Shown: positions 1 to 9,112 of the stretch, piece by piece
Layout: every line of letters begins with the position of its first letter
How positions within the stretch are numbered: the first letter of the stretch is position 1
NCBI RefSeq assembly: GCF_026013965.1
Contig: NZ_CP110341.1
Coordinates: 3,410,001 to 3,474,000, forward strand
Length of the DNA: 64,000 nt
Origin: Brevibacterium sp. JSBI002
GTDB taxonomy: Bacteria; Actinomycetota; Actinomycetes; Actinomycetales; Brevibacteriaceae
Direction: 5' to 3'
The notes under the pieces: model-generated
The model's database searches: none
What the model was told of the DNA's origin: nothing
What the model saw: only the letters and a program-made list of their open reading frames with translations
Program-made: the position numbers and the translations under genes

Positions 1-759
1 TGCCTGCGTGAGCTCGTGCCCGCGGCCACCGCGACCGCGAAGCTCACCGAGGAATACGGCGGCCACGAGGTGACCATCACGTCCCTGCTGCCCGCCGCTT
101 GGCAGGCCTGGCGTCGCGACGACGGTGAGATCCTGGCCGGAATGCAGGTGCCCGTGTCCTCGACCGACGCCTCCCGCGACGTCGCCCGCGGCCTGCTGGC
201 CGCCGTCGACGCCGAGCCCGGCACCTCCGTCGAGGCGACGACCGAACCAGGTGAGGGCCCGCGTCTGCAGGACATCCTCGACACCTCTCACCCGTTCGAC
301 GTCCGCGTACTCGAGAACTTCGACTACTGGGCCCTGCCCGAAGCCGAGTCCGATGCCGACGTCGCCGCCGCCCTCCAGCAGGCCAACGACTCCGTGGCTC
401 CGACCGAGAAGCTCGCCTCCGTCGACTCCGCCTATTGGACCGAGATGTCCGGCCGCACCTACGTCCGCTGGGCCCGCCCCGAAGGTGAGGACCGCGTCGT
501 CGATGCGATGGCCCGCCTGCAGGCCGAGAACGCCAACGACCTCGGCGGAATCGGCACCTTCCTCGGCTACTTCCGCGCCCACGGCATCATCGTTCCCGTC
601 TGGGAACTCGAGTTCGGCACCCAGGTCGACGACGTCGAAGAGCCCATCGCCGCGTTCGGCAAGCGCCTCGACGAAGCGCTGAACACGACCGAGCCGATGA
701 GCACCGAGGCCCGCCGCGTCCGCTCGGGCATCGTGTCCCGCCAGCTGACCATCCACTGA
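1..759 (+). CDS. DUF5926 family protein, 3' part only
   Basis: The reading frame is open from the first base, so the true start lies outside the window; about 252 residues are visible. The first GTG at base 16 is internal: the residues just before and after it (RELVPAATA) read as continuous protein. That stretch and the position next to pheA match actinobacterial DUF5926 proteins as I remember them. The family is cytosolic and has no known reaction. The visible part is acidic and soluble with no membrane segment. A strong hairpin follows the stop, so it probably ends a transcription unit. The family name is from memory; only the open frame and context are seen directly. Confidence 0.7.
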   Translation, partial: CLRELVPAATATAKLTEEYGGHEVTITSLLPAAWQAWRRDDGEILAGMQVPVSSTDASRDVARGLLAAVDAEPGTSVEATTEPGEGPRLQDILDTSHPFDVRVLENFDYWALPEAESDADVAAALQQANDSVAPTEKLASVDSAYWTEMSGRTYVRWARPEGEDRVVDAMARLQAENANDLGGIGTFLGYFRAHGIIVPVWELEFGTQVDDVEEPIAAFGKRLDEALNTTEPMSTEARRVRSGIVSRQLTIH

Positions 760-762
760 TGT

Positions 763-827
763 CCGTCACCACTCCGTCACCGAGGCGGGACCCGAGAAAG
801 GGTGCCCCGCCTCGGTGATGGTGACGG
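763..827. terminator. Two-part inverted repeat after the DUF5926 gene
   Basis: A perfect 13-bp stem (776-788 with 806-818, arm TCACCGAGGCGGG) is extended by an outer 8-bp stem (763-770 with 820-827). It ends just before the Shine-Dalgarno of the next gene. There is no T-run, so it is either a terminator for the upstream gene or an attenuator for the downstream one. The inner arm contains the CCGAGGCGG word found across the window. Confidence 0.55.
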
Positions 828-841
828 ACAGGAGAACCGAC

Positions 842-1687
842 ATGAGCGCACAGCCGCACCCCGCCCCCGAGGCAGTCGCCGCCATCATCCCCGCGATGAA
901 CGAATCCCAGCGGATCGGTGCCACCGTCGCTGCGGCCAAGCAGATTCCCGGGGTCGACATGGTCCTCGTCGTCGACGACGGATCGGTCGATGACACGGGA
1001 CCCCTGGCCCGCCGGGCCGGCGCCGAGGTCATCACGCACCCGAAGAACAAAGGCAAGGCTGCGGCCATGATGACCGGAGCCTTCGCACTGCGCAATCGGG
1101 AGATCTCCGACGCCGATCCGGGCGTCGACCCACACCACCGGGCGCTGCTGTTCATCGACGGCGACCTCGAAGACTCCGCCATCAACACCGCTCCCCTGGC
1201 CGAGCCTGTGCTCGCTGGTCGGGCGGACATGACGATCGCGATCCTGCCCGCACAGAAGCGCAAGGGCGGAGGCTTCGGCTTCGTCGTCGGACTGGCGAAG
1301 AAGGGCATCGCCGAACTCTCCGGATTCGACGCCACCCAGCCGCTGTCGGGCATGCGCTGTCTGTCGCGAGAGGCCTTCGACGCGGCCCTGCCGTTCGCCG
1401 CCGGATGGGGCGTCGAGGCGGCCATGACCATCGACGTCGTGGGCGCCGGTCTGCGCGTGGAAGAGGTCGAATGCGACCTCCACCACCGCGTCACCGGTCG
1501 CGATCTGAAAGCGCAGCTGCACCGCGCAGCACAGTACCGCGACGTCGCCCGCGCGATCCTCGTCCGCCGCCTCCGCGCGAAGCGGAATGGCGGGACGCCA
1601 GGCGGCGTCTCCTCCGCCCCCGCCGATTCCGGGTCTTCCGAATCCACGCAGAATTCCTCCGATCCACACAAGGAGACCGGCAAGTGA
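842..1687 (+). CDS. Family 2 glycosyltransferase
   Basis: A cytosolic GT-A fold transferase of 281 residues. It has the early beta strand ending in VVDDGSVDDTG (about residue 45) that binds the nucleotide sugar, and a second acidic motif FIDGDLED near residue 105 expected to hold the metal. There are no membrane segments, unlike dolichol-phosphate-mannose synthases with membrane tails. ATG 842 is chosen because AGGAG at 830-834 sits 7 nt upstream; the in-frame ATG at 815 has no ribosome site. Its stop overlaps the pheA start by 4 nt, so the two are translationally coupled. The acceptor cannot be told from sequence. Confidence 0.75.
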   Translation: MSAQPHPAPEAVAAIIPAMNESQRIGATVAAAKQIPGVDMVLVVDDGSVDDTGPLARRAGAEVITHPKNKGKAAAMMTGAFALRNREISDADPGVDPHHRALLFIDGDLEDSAINTAPLAEPVLAGRADMTIAILPAQKRKGGGFGFVVGLAKKGIAELSGFDATQPLSGMRCLSREAFDAALPFAAGWGVEAAMTIDVVGAGLRVEEVECDLHHRVTGRDLKAQLHRAAQYRDVARAILVRRLRAKRNGGTPGGVSSAPADSGSSESTQNSSDPHKETGK

Positions 1688-2622
1688 GCCTCAACCGTTT
1701 CGCGTACCTCGGCCCTGAGGCCACTTTCACCGAGGCGGCCCTGCTCAGCTTCCTCGACTCCCGGAACCTGCGCGCCGAGGCCACGACGCACCCGATGCGC
1801 AATGCCCCTTCGGCGCTCGACGCGGTGCTCGAGGGCGACTGCGATGCCGCGGTCGTGCCGATCGAGAACTCCCTGGAAGGCGGTGTGCCCGCCACGATCG
1901 ATGCGCTGACCGAGAATGGGCGTCTGCAGATCATCGCCGAGGTGGTCGTGCCCGTCCGCTTCGTCCTCGCCGTCAAACCCGGCACCACCAGGGAGGAGAT
2001 CTCCTCCTTCGGTTCGCACCCGCACGGCGAGGCACAGGTGCGGGCGTTCATGAACGAGAACTTCCCCGAAGCCGTCTACCTGCCGACGTCCTCGACTGCC
2101 GCGGCCGCCCGGGATCTGGCCAATGACGCCGGCGACCATATGGCTGCCGTCTGCCCGGCGCTGGCCGCGCAGCGCTACGGACTCGAGATCGTCGCCGAGG
2201 ACATCGGCGACCGCAAAGACGCCGTCACCCGATTCGTCGTGGTCACCCGCCCGGGTCCGCTGCCCGCTCCGACCGGGGCCGATAAGACGACCATCGTCGC
2301 GGCCCTGCGTTCGGACCGTGCGGGTTCGCTGCTCGAACTGCTCGAACAGTTCTCCAGCCGCGGGATCAACATGTCTCGCATCGAATCCCGGCCGACCGGT
2401 GACGGGCTGGGCCTCTACCAGTTCTCGATCGACCTGCTCGGACACATCCATGAGGCACGGATGGCCGAGGCCCTGCAGGGTGTCCACCGGGCGGCCCTCA
2501 AGCTGCACTTCCTCGGCAGCTACCCGAGCTCTGACGGAGCAGTGGTGCCGATCGACCCGACGACGACGGACGAGTCATTCGCCGCAGCCGCCGATTGGCT
2601 GGAGAAGACCCTCCACGGCTGA
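1684..2622 (+). CDS. pheA: Prephenate dehydratase
   Basis: Converts prephenate to phenylpyruvate in phenylalanine synthesis. It is 312 residues, the usual length for the monofunctional actinobacterial enzyme. The N-terminal half is the catalytic domain (AYLGPEATFTE at the start, PIENSLEGGV, and the conserved TRF in DAVTRFVVV near residue 185). The C-terminal part is an ACT domain with the phenylalanine-binding ESRPT motif near residue 235, so feedback inhibition by phenylalanine is expected. GTG 1684 overlaps the previous stop in GTGA, and AGGAG lies at 1671-1675. There is no chorismate mutase domain. Confidence 0.95.
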   Translation: MSLNRFAYLGPEATFTEAALLSFLDSRNLRAEATTHPMRNAPSALDAVLEGDCDAAVVPIENSLEGGVPATIDALTENGRLQIIAEVVVPVRFVLAVKPGTTREEISSFGSHPHGEAQVRAFMNENFPEAVYLPTSSTAAAARDLANDAGDHMAAVCPALAAQRYGLEIVAEDIGDRKDAVTRFVVVTRPGPLPAPTGADKTTIVAALRSDRAGSLLELLEQFSSRGINMSRIESRPTGDGLGLYQFSIDLLGHIHEARMAEALQGVHRAALKLHFLGSYPSSDGAVVPIDPTTTDESFAAAADWLEKTLHG

Positions 2623-2740
2623 TGGTGCAGTACTGCTGACTGTCTCGGTTCATCACAGAGTGCGGTGATTGCATCGGACTGCCGCCCGCCTGCCCCTCTT
2701 CTCACCGGGAACGTCTGCAATACTGAGGTCTACTGGTAAG

Positions 2741-2798
2741 TAAGTGTGCGCAGATTGTCAGAATCCGCCGCCCGTTGCGGACAATCTGCGCACACTTA
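2741..2798. repeat. Palindromic intergenic repeat, family A copy 1
   Basis: A perfect 19-bp inverted repeat (arms 2741-2759 and 2780-2798) with a 20-nt loop. The arm TAAGTGTGCGCAGATTG recurs at 50541-50557, again with a partner arm and a 20-nt loop. It lies between pheA and the FAD dehydrogenase gene, both on the plus strand, and could terminate pheA transcription. It has no T-tail. Two related copies suggest a dispersed REP-like element. Confidence 0.75.
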
Positions 2799-2840
2799 AC
2801 GTCGGTTCAACGGCCGACAGATGCGACAGAGGAGTCGACG

Positions 2841-4646
2841 ATGAGTTCTTTCAACAGCACGGGCCCGTCCCGCTCATCCGATGATGGCGGCGACAGCTCC
2901 GCGATGGGAGATCCTTCCGCCCCGGGCCGCCCATCCCCCGATGCGATCATCGTCGGGGCCGGACTCGCCGGACTCGTCGCAGCCCACGAACTCACCCAGG
3001 CCGGTAAGCGGGTACTCATCCTCGATCAGGAGAACCGCGCCAACCTCGGCGGACAGGCGTTCTGGTCCCTCGGCGGGCTCTTCCTCATCGACTCCCCCGA
3101 ACAGCGGCGACTGCGCATCCACGATTCGCTCGAGCTCGCCAAAGACGACTGGGCCACCTCGGCGGGCTTCGACCGCGACGAGGATCATTGGCCCCGGAAA
3201 TGGGCGGAGGCCTACCTCGAGTTCGCCGCCGGCGAGAAGCGCCAGTACCTGCGTGACCTCGGCTTACGCCTGACCCCGATCGTCGGCTGGGCCGAACGCG
3301 GCGGGTCCGGGGCGGGTGAACACGGCAATTCCGTGCCCCGTTTCCACCTCACCTGGGGCACCGGCCCCGAGGTGGTCCGAGTCTTCCGTGAACCGGTCGA
3401 GACCGCGGAGGCCGCGGGACTCGTCGAGTTCGCCTTCCGTCACCGCGTGGACGAACTCATCACCGAGGATGGAGCCGTCGTCGGTGTCCGCGGGCGGACG
3501 CTCGCCCCCAGTCACACGGCCCGCGGAGTCGAATCGAACCGCGACGAAATCGCCGACTTCGAACTCCGGGCACCCGCCGTCATCGTCACCACCGGCGGCA
3601 TCGGGCACAATTTCGATCTGATGAAGAAGTACTGGCCGGTCGACCGCCTCGGCGAGTTCCCGGATACGATGCTCGCCGGAGTGCCCGCTCATGTGGACGG
3701 GCGGATGCTGCAGATCGCCGAGTATGCCGGAGCCAGCCTCATCAACCGGGACCGGATCTGGGCGTACACGGAGGGCATCGAGAACTGGAATCCGATCTGG
3801 CCGGGGCACGGGATCCGCATCATTCCGGGACCGTCGTCGATGTGGTTCGATGCCGAGGGCAATCGGTTCCCGGCACCGAACTATCCGGGCTTCGATACGA
3901 ATCGGACGATGCACACGATCCTTGAGACCGGGAACGACTATTCGTGGTTCGTGCTCAACGAGTCGATCATCCGCAAGGAGTTCGCGCTCTCCGGTTCGGA
4001 GCAGAACCCGGACCTCACGGAGAAGGACATTCGGATCACGCTCGATCGCGTGCGCTCCTCCGACGCTCCGGGACCGATCGAGGCCTTCAAGAAGTACGGC
4101 TCCGACTTCGTCGTGGCCGAGACCACCGAGGATCTGGTCGCGGGAATGAACGCGCGCTCCCGCGGACCGGTCATCGATCACGACCATCTAGTGGAGCAGA
4201 TCCAGCAGCGGGACCGACAGACCGAGCATGCGTTCTCGAAGGACGCGCAGGTCCAGGCCATCCACAATGCGCGGTCCTACCTCGGCGACAAGATCGTGCG
4301 TGCGGTCAAACCACACAAGATCCTCGACCCGGCACACGGTCCGCTCATCGCGGTGCGTCTGAGTCTGCTTTCGCGCAAGACCCTCGGAGGGCTGGAGACG
4401 AACCTCGACGGGCAGGTGCTGGCGGGATCCGGCGAGACGATTCCGGGCCTCTACGCGGCCGGCGAGGTCACCGGTTTCGGGGGCGGCGGAATGCACGGGT
4501 ACAACGCACTCGAGGGAACGTTCCTCGGTGGTTGCATCTTCTCCGGCCTCCGCGCCGGACGCGCTGCCGCAGAGCAGGCGGGCCGTGCGGTGGCATCTGG
4601 GCGACCGGAAAGCGGGTCTGCACAAGGCGAAGGAGCGCACTCGTGA
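2841..4646 (+). CDS. FAD-dependent dehydrogenase, KsdD/fumarate-reductase-like
   Basis: A 601-residue flavoprotein. After a Ser/Gly-rich leader of about 35 residues comes the FAD-binding Rossmann motif GAGLAGL (about residues 39-45), with an acidic end to the second strand (LILDQE). Near the C-terminus are GLYAAGEVTGFGGGGMHGYN and a following Gly-rich strand, typical of the FAD_binding_2 family (3-ketosteroid dehydrogenases, fumarate reductases). It belongs with the 'FAD-binding dehydrogenases' of unknown substrate. The start at ATG 2841 has GAGGAG about 7 nt upstream; an upstream in-frame GTG at 2775 lies inside the hairpin and is rejected. Its stop overlaps the next gene's GTG, so the pair is an operon, perhaps acting on one substrate. 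Confidence 0.85.
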   Translation: MSSFNSTGPSRSSDDGGDSSAMGDPSAPGRPSPDAIIVGAGLAGLVAAHELTQAGKRVLILDQENRANLGGQAFWSLGGLFLIDSPEQRRLRIHDSLELAKDDWATSAGFDRDEDHWPRKWAEAYLEFAAGEKRQYLRDLGLRLTPIVGWAERGGSGAGEHGNSVPRFHLTWGTGPEVVRVFREPVETAEAAGLVEFAFRHRVDELITEDGAVVGVRGRTLAPSHTARGVESNRDEIADFELRAPAVIVTTGGIGHNFDLMKKYWPVDRLGEFPDTMLAGVPAHVDGRMLQIAEYAGASLINRDRIWAYTEGIENWNPIWPGHGIRIIPGPSSMWFDAEGNRFPAPNYPGFDTNRTMHTILETGNDYSWFVLNESIIRKEFALSGSEQNPDLTEKDIRITLDRVRSSDAPGPIEAFKKYGSDFVVAETTEDLVAGMNARSRGPVIDHDHLVEQIQQRDRQTEHAFSKDAQVQAIHNARSYLGDKIVRAVKPHKILDPAHGPLIAVRLSLLSRKTLGGLETNLDGQVLAGSGETIPGLYAAGEVTGFGGGGMHGYNALEGTFLGGCIFSGLRAGRAAAEQAGRAVASGRPESGSAQGEGAHS

Positions 4647-5482
4647 CCAGCTGCACGCAGTCAGATCTCACCGTCTTAGTCACGGGCGGCACCTCGGGAA
4701 TCGGTCGAGCCGTCGCCGAGGCGCTGGCGGCGAAAGGCTGCACGGTGCTGGCAACCGGCCGAAACCCCGACCGCATCTCCCCCGCCGATCGGATCCCCGG
4801 TGTCCGCTATCTTCCGCTGGATCTCGCCGATCCCGACGGCCCCGACCGGCTGGCCGCGGAGCTCGAGGAGCTTGGCCTGCTCAACGGCATCGATGTGCTC
4901 ATCAACAATGCCGGGGAGAGCCAGTCGGGTCCGTTCGAAGAGCTGCCGGCCGAGGCCATCGAACGGCTCTTCCGCACGAATGTGTTCGGCCCCGTTCGAT
5001 TGAGCCAACTCATACTGCCCGGAATGCGTGCTCGGCGGGCGGGGCGCATCATCATGGTCGGGTCGATGCTCGCCAGCTTCCCCTTGGCCCACCGCAGTTC
5101 GTATTCGGCGGCGAAGGCGGCTCTGCGCGCTTTCTCCACGGCGGCTCGGCAGGAGCTCTCGCCCTTCGGCGTGTGGGTGAGCACCGTCGAACCGGGATCG
5201 ATCGCCACGGGCATCGGGTTGCGGCGGACGAAATACCTCGACGACGGTTCGCCCTATACGCAGGACGTGACGACGATGCTCGAGCATCTCGATGCCAACG
5301 AACGCGGCGGCATTCCGGCCGAGAAGGTTGCGGCCACGATCGTCGATGCGATCATCGCGCCGAGGCCGCGGGAGTTCTACGCCGTCGGCAGCAGAGCACC
5401 GCTGCCGTTCCTGCTGGGGCGTGCGCTTCCCCGCGAGCTCATGTCGAAGATCGTCGCCGCCCAGCACGGCCTCAAGCGGTGA
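4643..5482 (+). CDS. Short-chain dehydrogenase/reductase
   Basis: A classical SDR of 279 residues. It shows the NAD(P)-binding TGGTSGIG at residues 14-21, NNAG, the catalytic serine in GSMLAS, and YSAAK with the catalytic Tyr and Lys. The C-terminal substrate loop is long. GTG 4643 overlaps the stop of the FAD dehydrogenase (GTGA), and GAAGGAG precedes it, so it is translationally coupled to that gene. The substrate is unknown; the pairing suggests successive oxidation steps on a ketone or alcohol, which is inference. Confidence 0.85.
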   Translation: MTSCTQSDLTVLVTGGTSGIGRAVAEALAAKGCTVLATGRNPDRISPADRIPGVRYLPLDLADPDGPDRLAAELEELGLLNGIDVLINNAGESQSGPFEELPAEAIERLFRTNVFGPVRLSQLILPGMRARRAGRIIMVGSMLASFPLAHRSSYSAAKAALRAFSTAARQELSPFGVWVSTVEPGSIATGIGLRRTKYLDDGSPYTQDVTTMLEHLDANERGGIPAEKVAATIVDAIIAPRPREFYAVGSRAPLPFLLGRALPRELMSKIVAAQHGLKR

Positions 5483-5565
5483 GCGTCTCAGTCGCCGGGT
5501 CCGGAGGATTGCTGTACCGCTGATGTCAGGCTGAAGCGCTGAAGCTGGCCGCCCGACCTGGCGTC

Positions 5566-6498
5566 CTACTGCAGGCGGGACGGAATGAGGTGCTGCGTGG
5601 TGGAGATTCCGAGTACCCGCTGCTGCCGCGACAGGTTGTAGGTCCGGTCCGACTGCAGGTACTTGACGAGGAAGAGCTTCGCTCGGTCCCCGCGCTTGAA
5701 CACGCCCTTGATCCTGAGTCCGAGCTTCGCCGCGAACAGCGCTTTGTCCTTCGCCACGCCTTCGATGACGACTTGGTCGTAGCCCATCCGCGCGAAGTGC
5801 GTGACGATCGCCTCTTTGAGCCGGTACGGAATCGGGTCGCCGATATTGAAGGGTCCCGCCGCCGACGGCACGTCGAGGCAGGCGAGCGCGGCCCGCACCA
5901 CATTGTCGACATGCGTCAGGGTGAGCTTCTGCCGACCGCCGCCGGCCAGCCGCAGCACACCCTTCTTAGACAGCCTCGACAGTAACGGCATGAGCATCGT
6001 CTCCCCCGGACCGTAGACGGCCGCGGGACGCAGGATCGCGGCATCGGGGCGGATCCTCATGATGAGCTGCTCGGCGAGTGCATGAGTGCGCGAGTATGCG
6101 TCGGCGAAGTCGTTGGGGTCCTTCGGCCCGGCTTCCTCCCACAACTCGGCGTGGGGTTCGGACTCGGAATACACCGTCGTCGAGGACACGTGGACGATGC
6201 GGGCCTTCGGAAACGCATCGAGGACATGACGTGTGCCCGTCACCTTCACGTTGTAGAGGGCGTCGTCATCGGCACTGACGGAGGCGATTCCGGCACAGTG
6301 GAAGACCGCGGTCACATTCTTGGCCAACGAGGTCACCGAGGCGGACGCGGGTTGGGTGATGTCCCAGTGCTGGAAGTTCACTCCGGGGATCTCGGGATCT
6401 CGCCGGCACAGCGCGTAGACCGTGTCGTCCCGATCGGCGAGCGCCCGTGCAATGGCACCACCGATGAAGCCGCTGGCTCCGGTCACTATCACCGCCAC
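5566..6498 (-). CDS. NAD-dependent epimerase/dehydratase-like SDR
   Basis: An extended SDR of 310 residues. TGASGFIG at residues 5-12 binds NAD(P), and HVSSTTVY carries the serine region. In the expected YxxxK position the sequence reads YSRTH: the tyrosine is present but the catalytic lysine is histidine (codon CAT on the minus strand). The substrate domain follows, with LRPAAVYGPG. It starts at GTG with a purine-rich GAGGGA just upstream. It lies 33 nt downstream of the crotonase gene on the same strand and may share its transcript. The fold assignment is firm; enzyme activity is doubtful because of the Lys change. Confidence 0.8.
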   Translation of the reverse strand: MAVIVTGASGFIGGAIARALADRDDTVYALCRRDPEIPGVNFQHWDITQPASASVTSLAKNVTAVFHCAGIASVSADDDALYNVKVTGTRHVLDAFPKARIVHVSSTTVYSESEPHAELWEEAGPKDPNDFADAYSRTHALAEQLIMRIRPDAAILRPAAVYGPGETMLMPLLSRLSKKGVLRLAGGGRQKLTLTHVDNVVRAALACLDVPSAAGPFNIGDPIPYRLKEAIVTHFARMGYDQVVIEGVAKDKALFAAKLGLRIKGVFKRGDRAKLFLVKYLQSDRTYNLSRQQRVLGISTTQHLIPSRLQ

Positions 6499-6531
6499 AA
6501 TGTTCCCTCTCTCATCTTCACGCCCACCGCC

Positions 6532-7311
6532 TCAGCGGCGGTGCTGCCGCTGCGGCACCCTCTTCGTCAGGAAGGCGTCGATCCCTTCCTGCGCATCGGC
6601 CGCGACGGCGTTGTCCGCCATCACCTGCGACATCCGCGCATAGGCATCGGCCACAGGCAGTTCCCGCTGTTCGTAGAACGCGGCCTTTCCTAGGGCAACT
6701 GTAGCCGACGAGGCGGACGCGACTTTGAGAGCCAATTCCATGGTGGCGGACTCGAGGTCGGCGTCGGCGACGACATCGGAGACGAGACCGAACTTCAGCG
6801 CATCGTCAGCGGTCACGAAATCACCGGTCAGCAGCATCCGCATCGCCTGCTTCGCGGGCACCGCACGGGAGAGCGCCACCATCGGCGTCGAACAGAACAG
6901 CCCGATCTTCACTCCCGAAGTTGCGAATCTGGCGGACTCGGCGGCAACGGCCAGATCGCAGGTCGCCACCAGCTGGCAGCCGGCTGCCGTGGCCACTCCC
7001 TGAACCTGCGCGATGACCGGCTGCGGGATGGATTGGATGAGCTGCATCAGCCGTGCACAGGCATCGAACGTGGTCTGCTGCGTCTCCAGATCCGCCCCGC
7101 GGATCTCGGTGAGGTCATGACCGGAGCTGAACACATGGCCGGCGGTGGTGAGGATGACCGCGCGCACATCGGTGCGGTCGGCCACCTCGGTGAGGGTGTC
7201 GATGAGGTCTTCCATGACCTCACGCGACAGTGCGTTGCGCGTGGACGGCCGGTTGATCGTCACGGACGCGACTCCGTCGTCGAGGTGGCCGAATACAATT
7301 GATTCCGACAT
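6532..7311 (-). CDS. ECHDC3-like crotonase-family protein
   Basis: A 259-residue crotonase-fold protein. The first oxyanion-hole segment is FSSGHDL and the second is GVATAAGCQLVATCD. True enoyl-CoA hydratases carry Glu where this has Gln (GCQL), and the second catalytic Glu region reads VKIGLFCSTP. Both signatures match the ECHDC3 subgroup as I remember it, so simple hydratase activity is unlikely even though an acyl-CoA ligand is expected. ATG 7311 was chosen as it begins the conserved domain and has GAGG upstream; longer in-frame extensions run antisense into the antiporter gene. Confidence 0.85.
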   Translation of the reverse strand: MSESIVFGHLDDGVASVTINRPSTRNALSREVMEDLIDTLTEVADRTDVRAVILTTAGHVFSSGHDLTEIRGADLETQQTTFDACARLMQLIQSIPQPVIAQVQGVATAAGCQLVATCDLAVAAESARFATSGVKIGLFCSTPMVALSRAVPAKQAMRMLLTGDFVTADDALKFGLVSDVVADADLESATMELALKVASASSATVALGKAAFYEQRELPVADAYARMSQVMADNAVAADAQEGIDAFLTKRVPQRQHRR

Positions 7312-7417
7312 AGCCTCATTCTGCCAATGGTCGCCGGGCCGCGCGGAATCTGCGCAGACGATCTCCGCCCGCCTCCGGACACATCCGCCCCGAGGGATGC
7401 GGCACGGAAGGACTGGC

Positions 7418-8995
7418 ATGACCACACTGCTGATGATCATCGGATTCGGTGCCGCCACCTCGGTGGTGGTCGGATTGGGACAGAAGCTCAAACTTCCGTG
7501 GCCGGCCCTCATGGTCCTCATCGGCATCGCCGGTGCGTTCATCCCCACCTTCGCCGAGGTGGCCATCGATCCGGAGCTCGTTCTCCCCCTCTTCCTGCCG
7601 CCCCTGCTCTTCGCCGCCGCACAGAAGACATCGTGGGCGCTGTTCGCGATCCGGTGGCGCACGATCCTCGGCATGTCCGTGGCGCTGGTCGGGGTGACCG
7701 TGGCCGCAGTCGCCGGGTCCGCGGTCTTCCTCATCCCCGGAATCACGATCGCCGCGGCCATCGCGCTCGGCGCCATGCTCGCCCCACCCGATCCCGTCGC
7801 CGTCGAAGCCGTCGCCAGCACCGTGTCGATCCCCCGCCGCATCATGTCGACCCTGCAGAGCGAGGGCCTGTTCAACGATGCCGCCTCCTTGGTCATCTTC
7901 CAGACCGCGATGGCCGCGGTATTGGCCGGCACCGAGGTGGACTATGCAGATCTGGCCGTGTCGTTCGTCGTCTCCGCCGTCGTGGCGATCATCGTCGGCC
8001 TCGTCCTGTCCTTCGCCGCCTGGTGGGTGATGGAGAAGATCGATCACACGATCGCTCGCTCCTCCCTCATGCTCGTCCTGCCCTTCGGCGTCTACCTCGT
8101 CGCCGAGCACTTCCACGCCAGCGGGGTCATCGCCGTCGTCGTCGCCGCTCTCGAAGTGCGGCGCCGCGATGTCGAGGGCAACTCGGCGGAGCGGGTGACG
8201 CAGAACTCGACGTGGCAGGTCCTCGAGATGCTCATCACCGGAATCGCCTTCGGACTCATCGGTCTCGACCTGCGCCTCATCGTCGAATCCGAGCACGCCG
8301 ACCTCGGGCGAGCGCTGCTCGTCGGCGGGCTCATCGCTCTCATCGTCGTCGCCGTCCGCTTCGTATGGCTGCTGCTGGGCACTGTCATCGAACGCAAGCG
8401 ACGCGAGGAGGATCCGGATGCCGCACCTTTGAGCGTCCGCGATGCCACGCTGATGACCTGGGGCGGGATGCGCGGCCTCGCCACGGTCGCCCTGGCTCTG
8501 TCGATCCCGGCCACGACGTCCTCCGGCGCCCCGTTCCCCGGCCGGTCCTATATCGTCGTCGCGGCCGCGGTGGTCCTACTGGTCACTCTGGTGCTGGCGG
8601 GCCTGAGCTTTCCGACCGTCGTCGCCGCCCTCGGCATCGACGACGAGGCGGAGAAGGAACATCAGGCGACCAGGGACATCGCACTGCGCGCCTACAAGGC
8701 CGCGATGCGCGAGATCAAGAACGATGACAGCCTGCCCGACGACGTCATCGAACCCCTGCGGGCACGGTTCAAAGTCCTGCACGATCACCTCAGCGGAACC
8801 ACCGATGATCAGGCGAGCTCGGAACAGGCGATGGCCTTCAAGGAACACCGGGAGCAGATGCTGGCCGTGCAGAAGAAAGCCATGCAGTCCGCCCGCGCCG
8901 AGGTGCTCAAGGCCCGTCGCGAACGCGGCACCGATCCGGAGGTCGCGGACAAGGTGCTCCACCGCTTCGACCTCCAGTCGGTCATCACGAGGTAG
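7418..8995 (+). CDS. Na+/H+ antiporter, CPA1 family
   Basis: A 525-residue membrane protein with about 12 hydrophobic segments over the first 410 residues. It contains LAPPDPVAVEAV (ion-binding acidic region) and SEGLFNDAASLVIF (second essential Asp), hallmarks of NhaP/NHE-type exchangers. It probably trades cytosolic Na+ or K+ for protons at the plasma membrane. A charged, helical cytosolic tail of about 110 residues follows the last segment and may regulate it. The start is ATG 7418 with GGAAGGA 5-10 nt upstream. It is divergent from the ECHDC3-like gene. Confidence 0.88.
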   Translation: MTTLLMIIGFGAATSVVVGLGQKLKLPWPALMVLIGIAGAFIPTFAEVAIDPELVLPLFLPPLLFAAAQKTSWALFAIRWRTILGMSVALVGVTVAAVAGSAVFLIPGITIAAAIALGAMLAPPDPVAVEAVASTVSIPRRIMSTLQSEGLFNDAASLVIFQTAMAAVLAGTEVDYADLAVSFVVSAVVAIIVGLVLSFAAWWVMEKIDHTIARSSLMLVLPFGVYLVAEHFHASGVIAVVVAALEVRRRDVEGNSAERVTQNSTWQVLEMLITGIAFGLIGLDLRLIVESEHADLGRALLVGGLIALIVVAVRFVWLLLGTVIERKRREEDPDAAPLSVRDATLMTWGGMRGLATVALALSIPATTSSGAPFPGRSYIVVAAAVVLLVTLVLAGLSFPTVVAALGIDDEAEKEHQATRDIALRAYKAAMREIKNDDSLPDDVIEPLRARFKVLHDHLSGTTDDQASSEQAMAFKEHREQMLAVQKKAMQSARAEVLKARRERGTDPEVADKVLHRFDLQSVITR

Positions 8996-9025
8996 GGACG
9001 GGCGGCGAAATTCTTCTCGATTTTC

Positions 9026-9052
9026 AAAGTTGAGCGGAATAGACTCAACTTT
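9026..9052. promoter_or_regulatory. HAIR-type operator (HspR box) upstream of clpB
   Basis: The inverted repeat AAAGTTGAG (9026-9034) / CTCAACTTT (9044-9052) contains GTTGAGC-N7-ACTCAAC. The HspR-associated inverted repeat of actinobacteria is CTTGAGT-N7-ACTCAAG, so spacing and core agree and the outer bases differ. It sits about 60 nt before the clpB start, where HspR represses clpB in Streptomyces and mycobacteria. Heat induction through HspR-DnaK is inferred. Confidence 0.8.
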
Positions 9053-9112
9053 GTCGGTGTTGTTCCTTTCGAGAGCTGAAATCAGCACAGAATTTGAGAA
9101 GGAGATGCGTAC

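Noticed and set aside
2775..2840. GTG 2775 as start of the FAD dehydrogenase
   Set aside because: It lies in the loop of the family A hairpin, and ATG 2841 has a good ribosome site.
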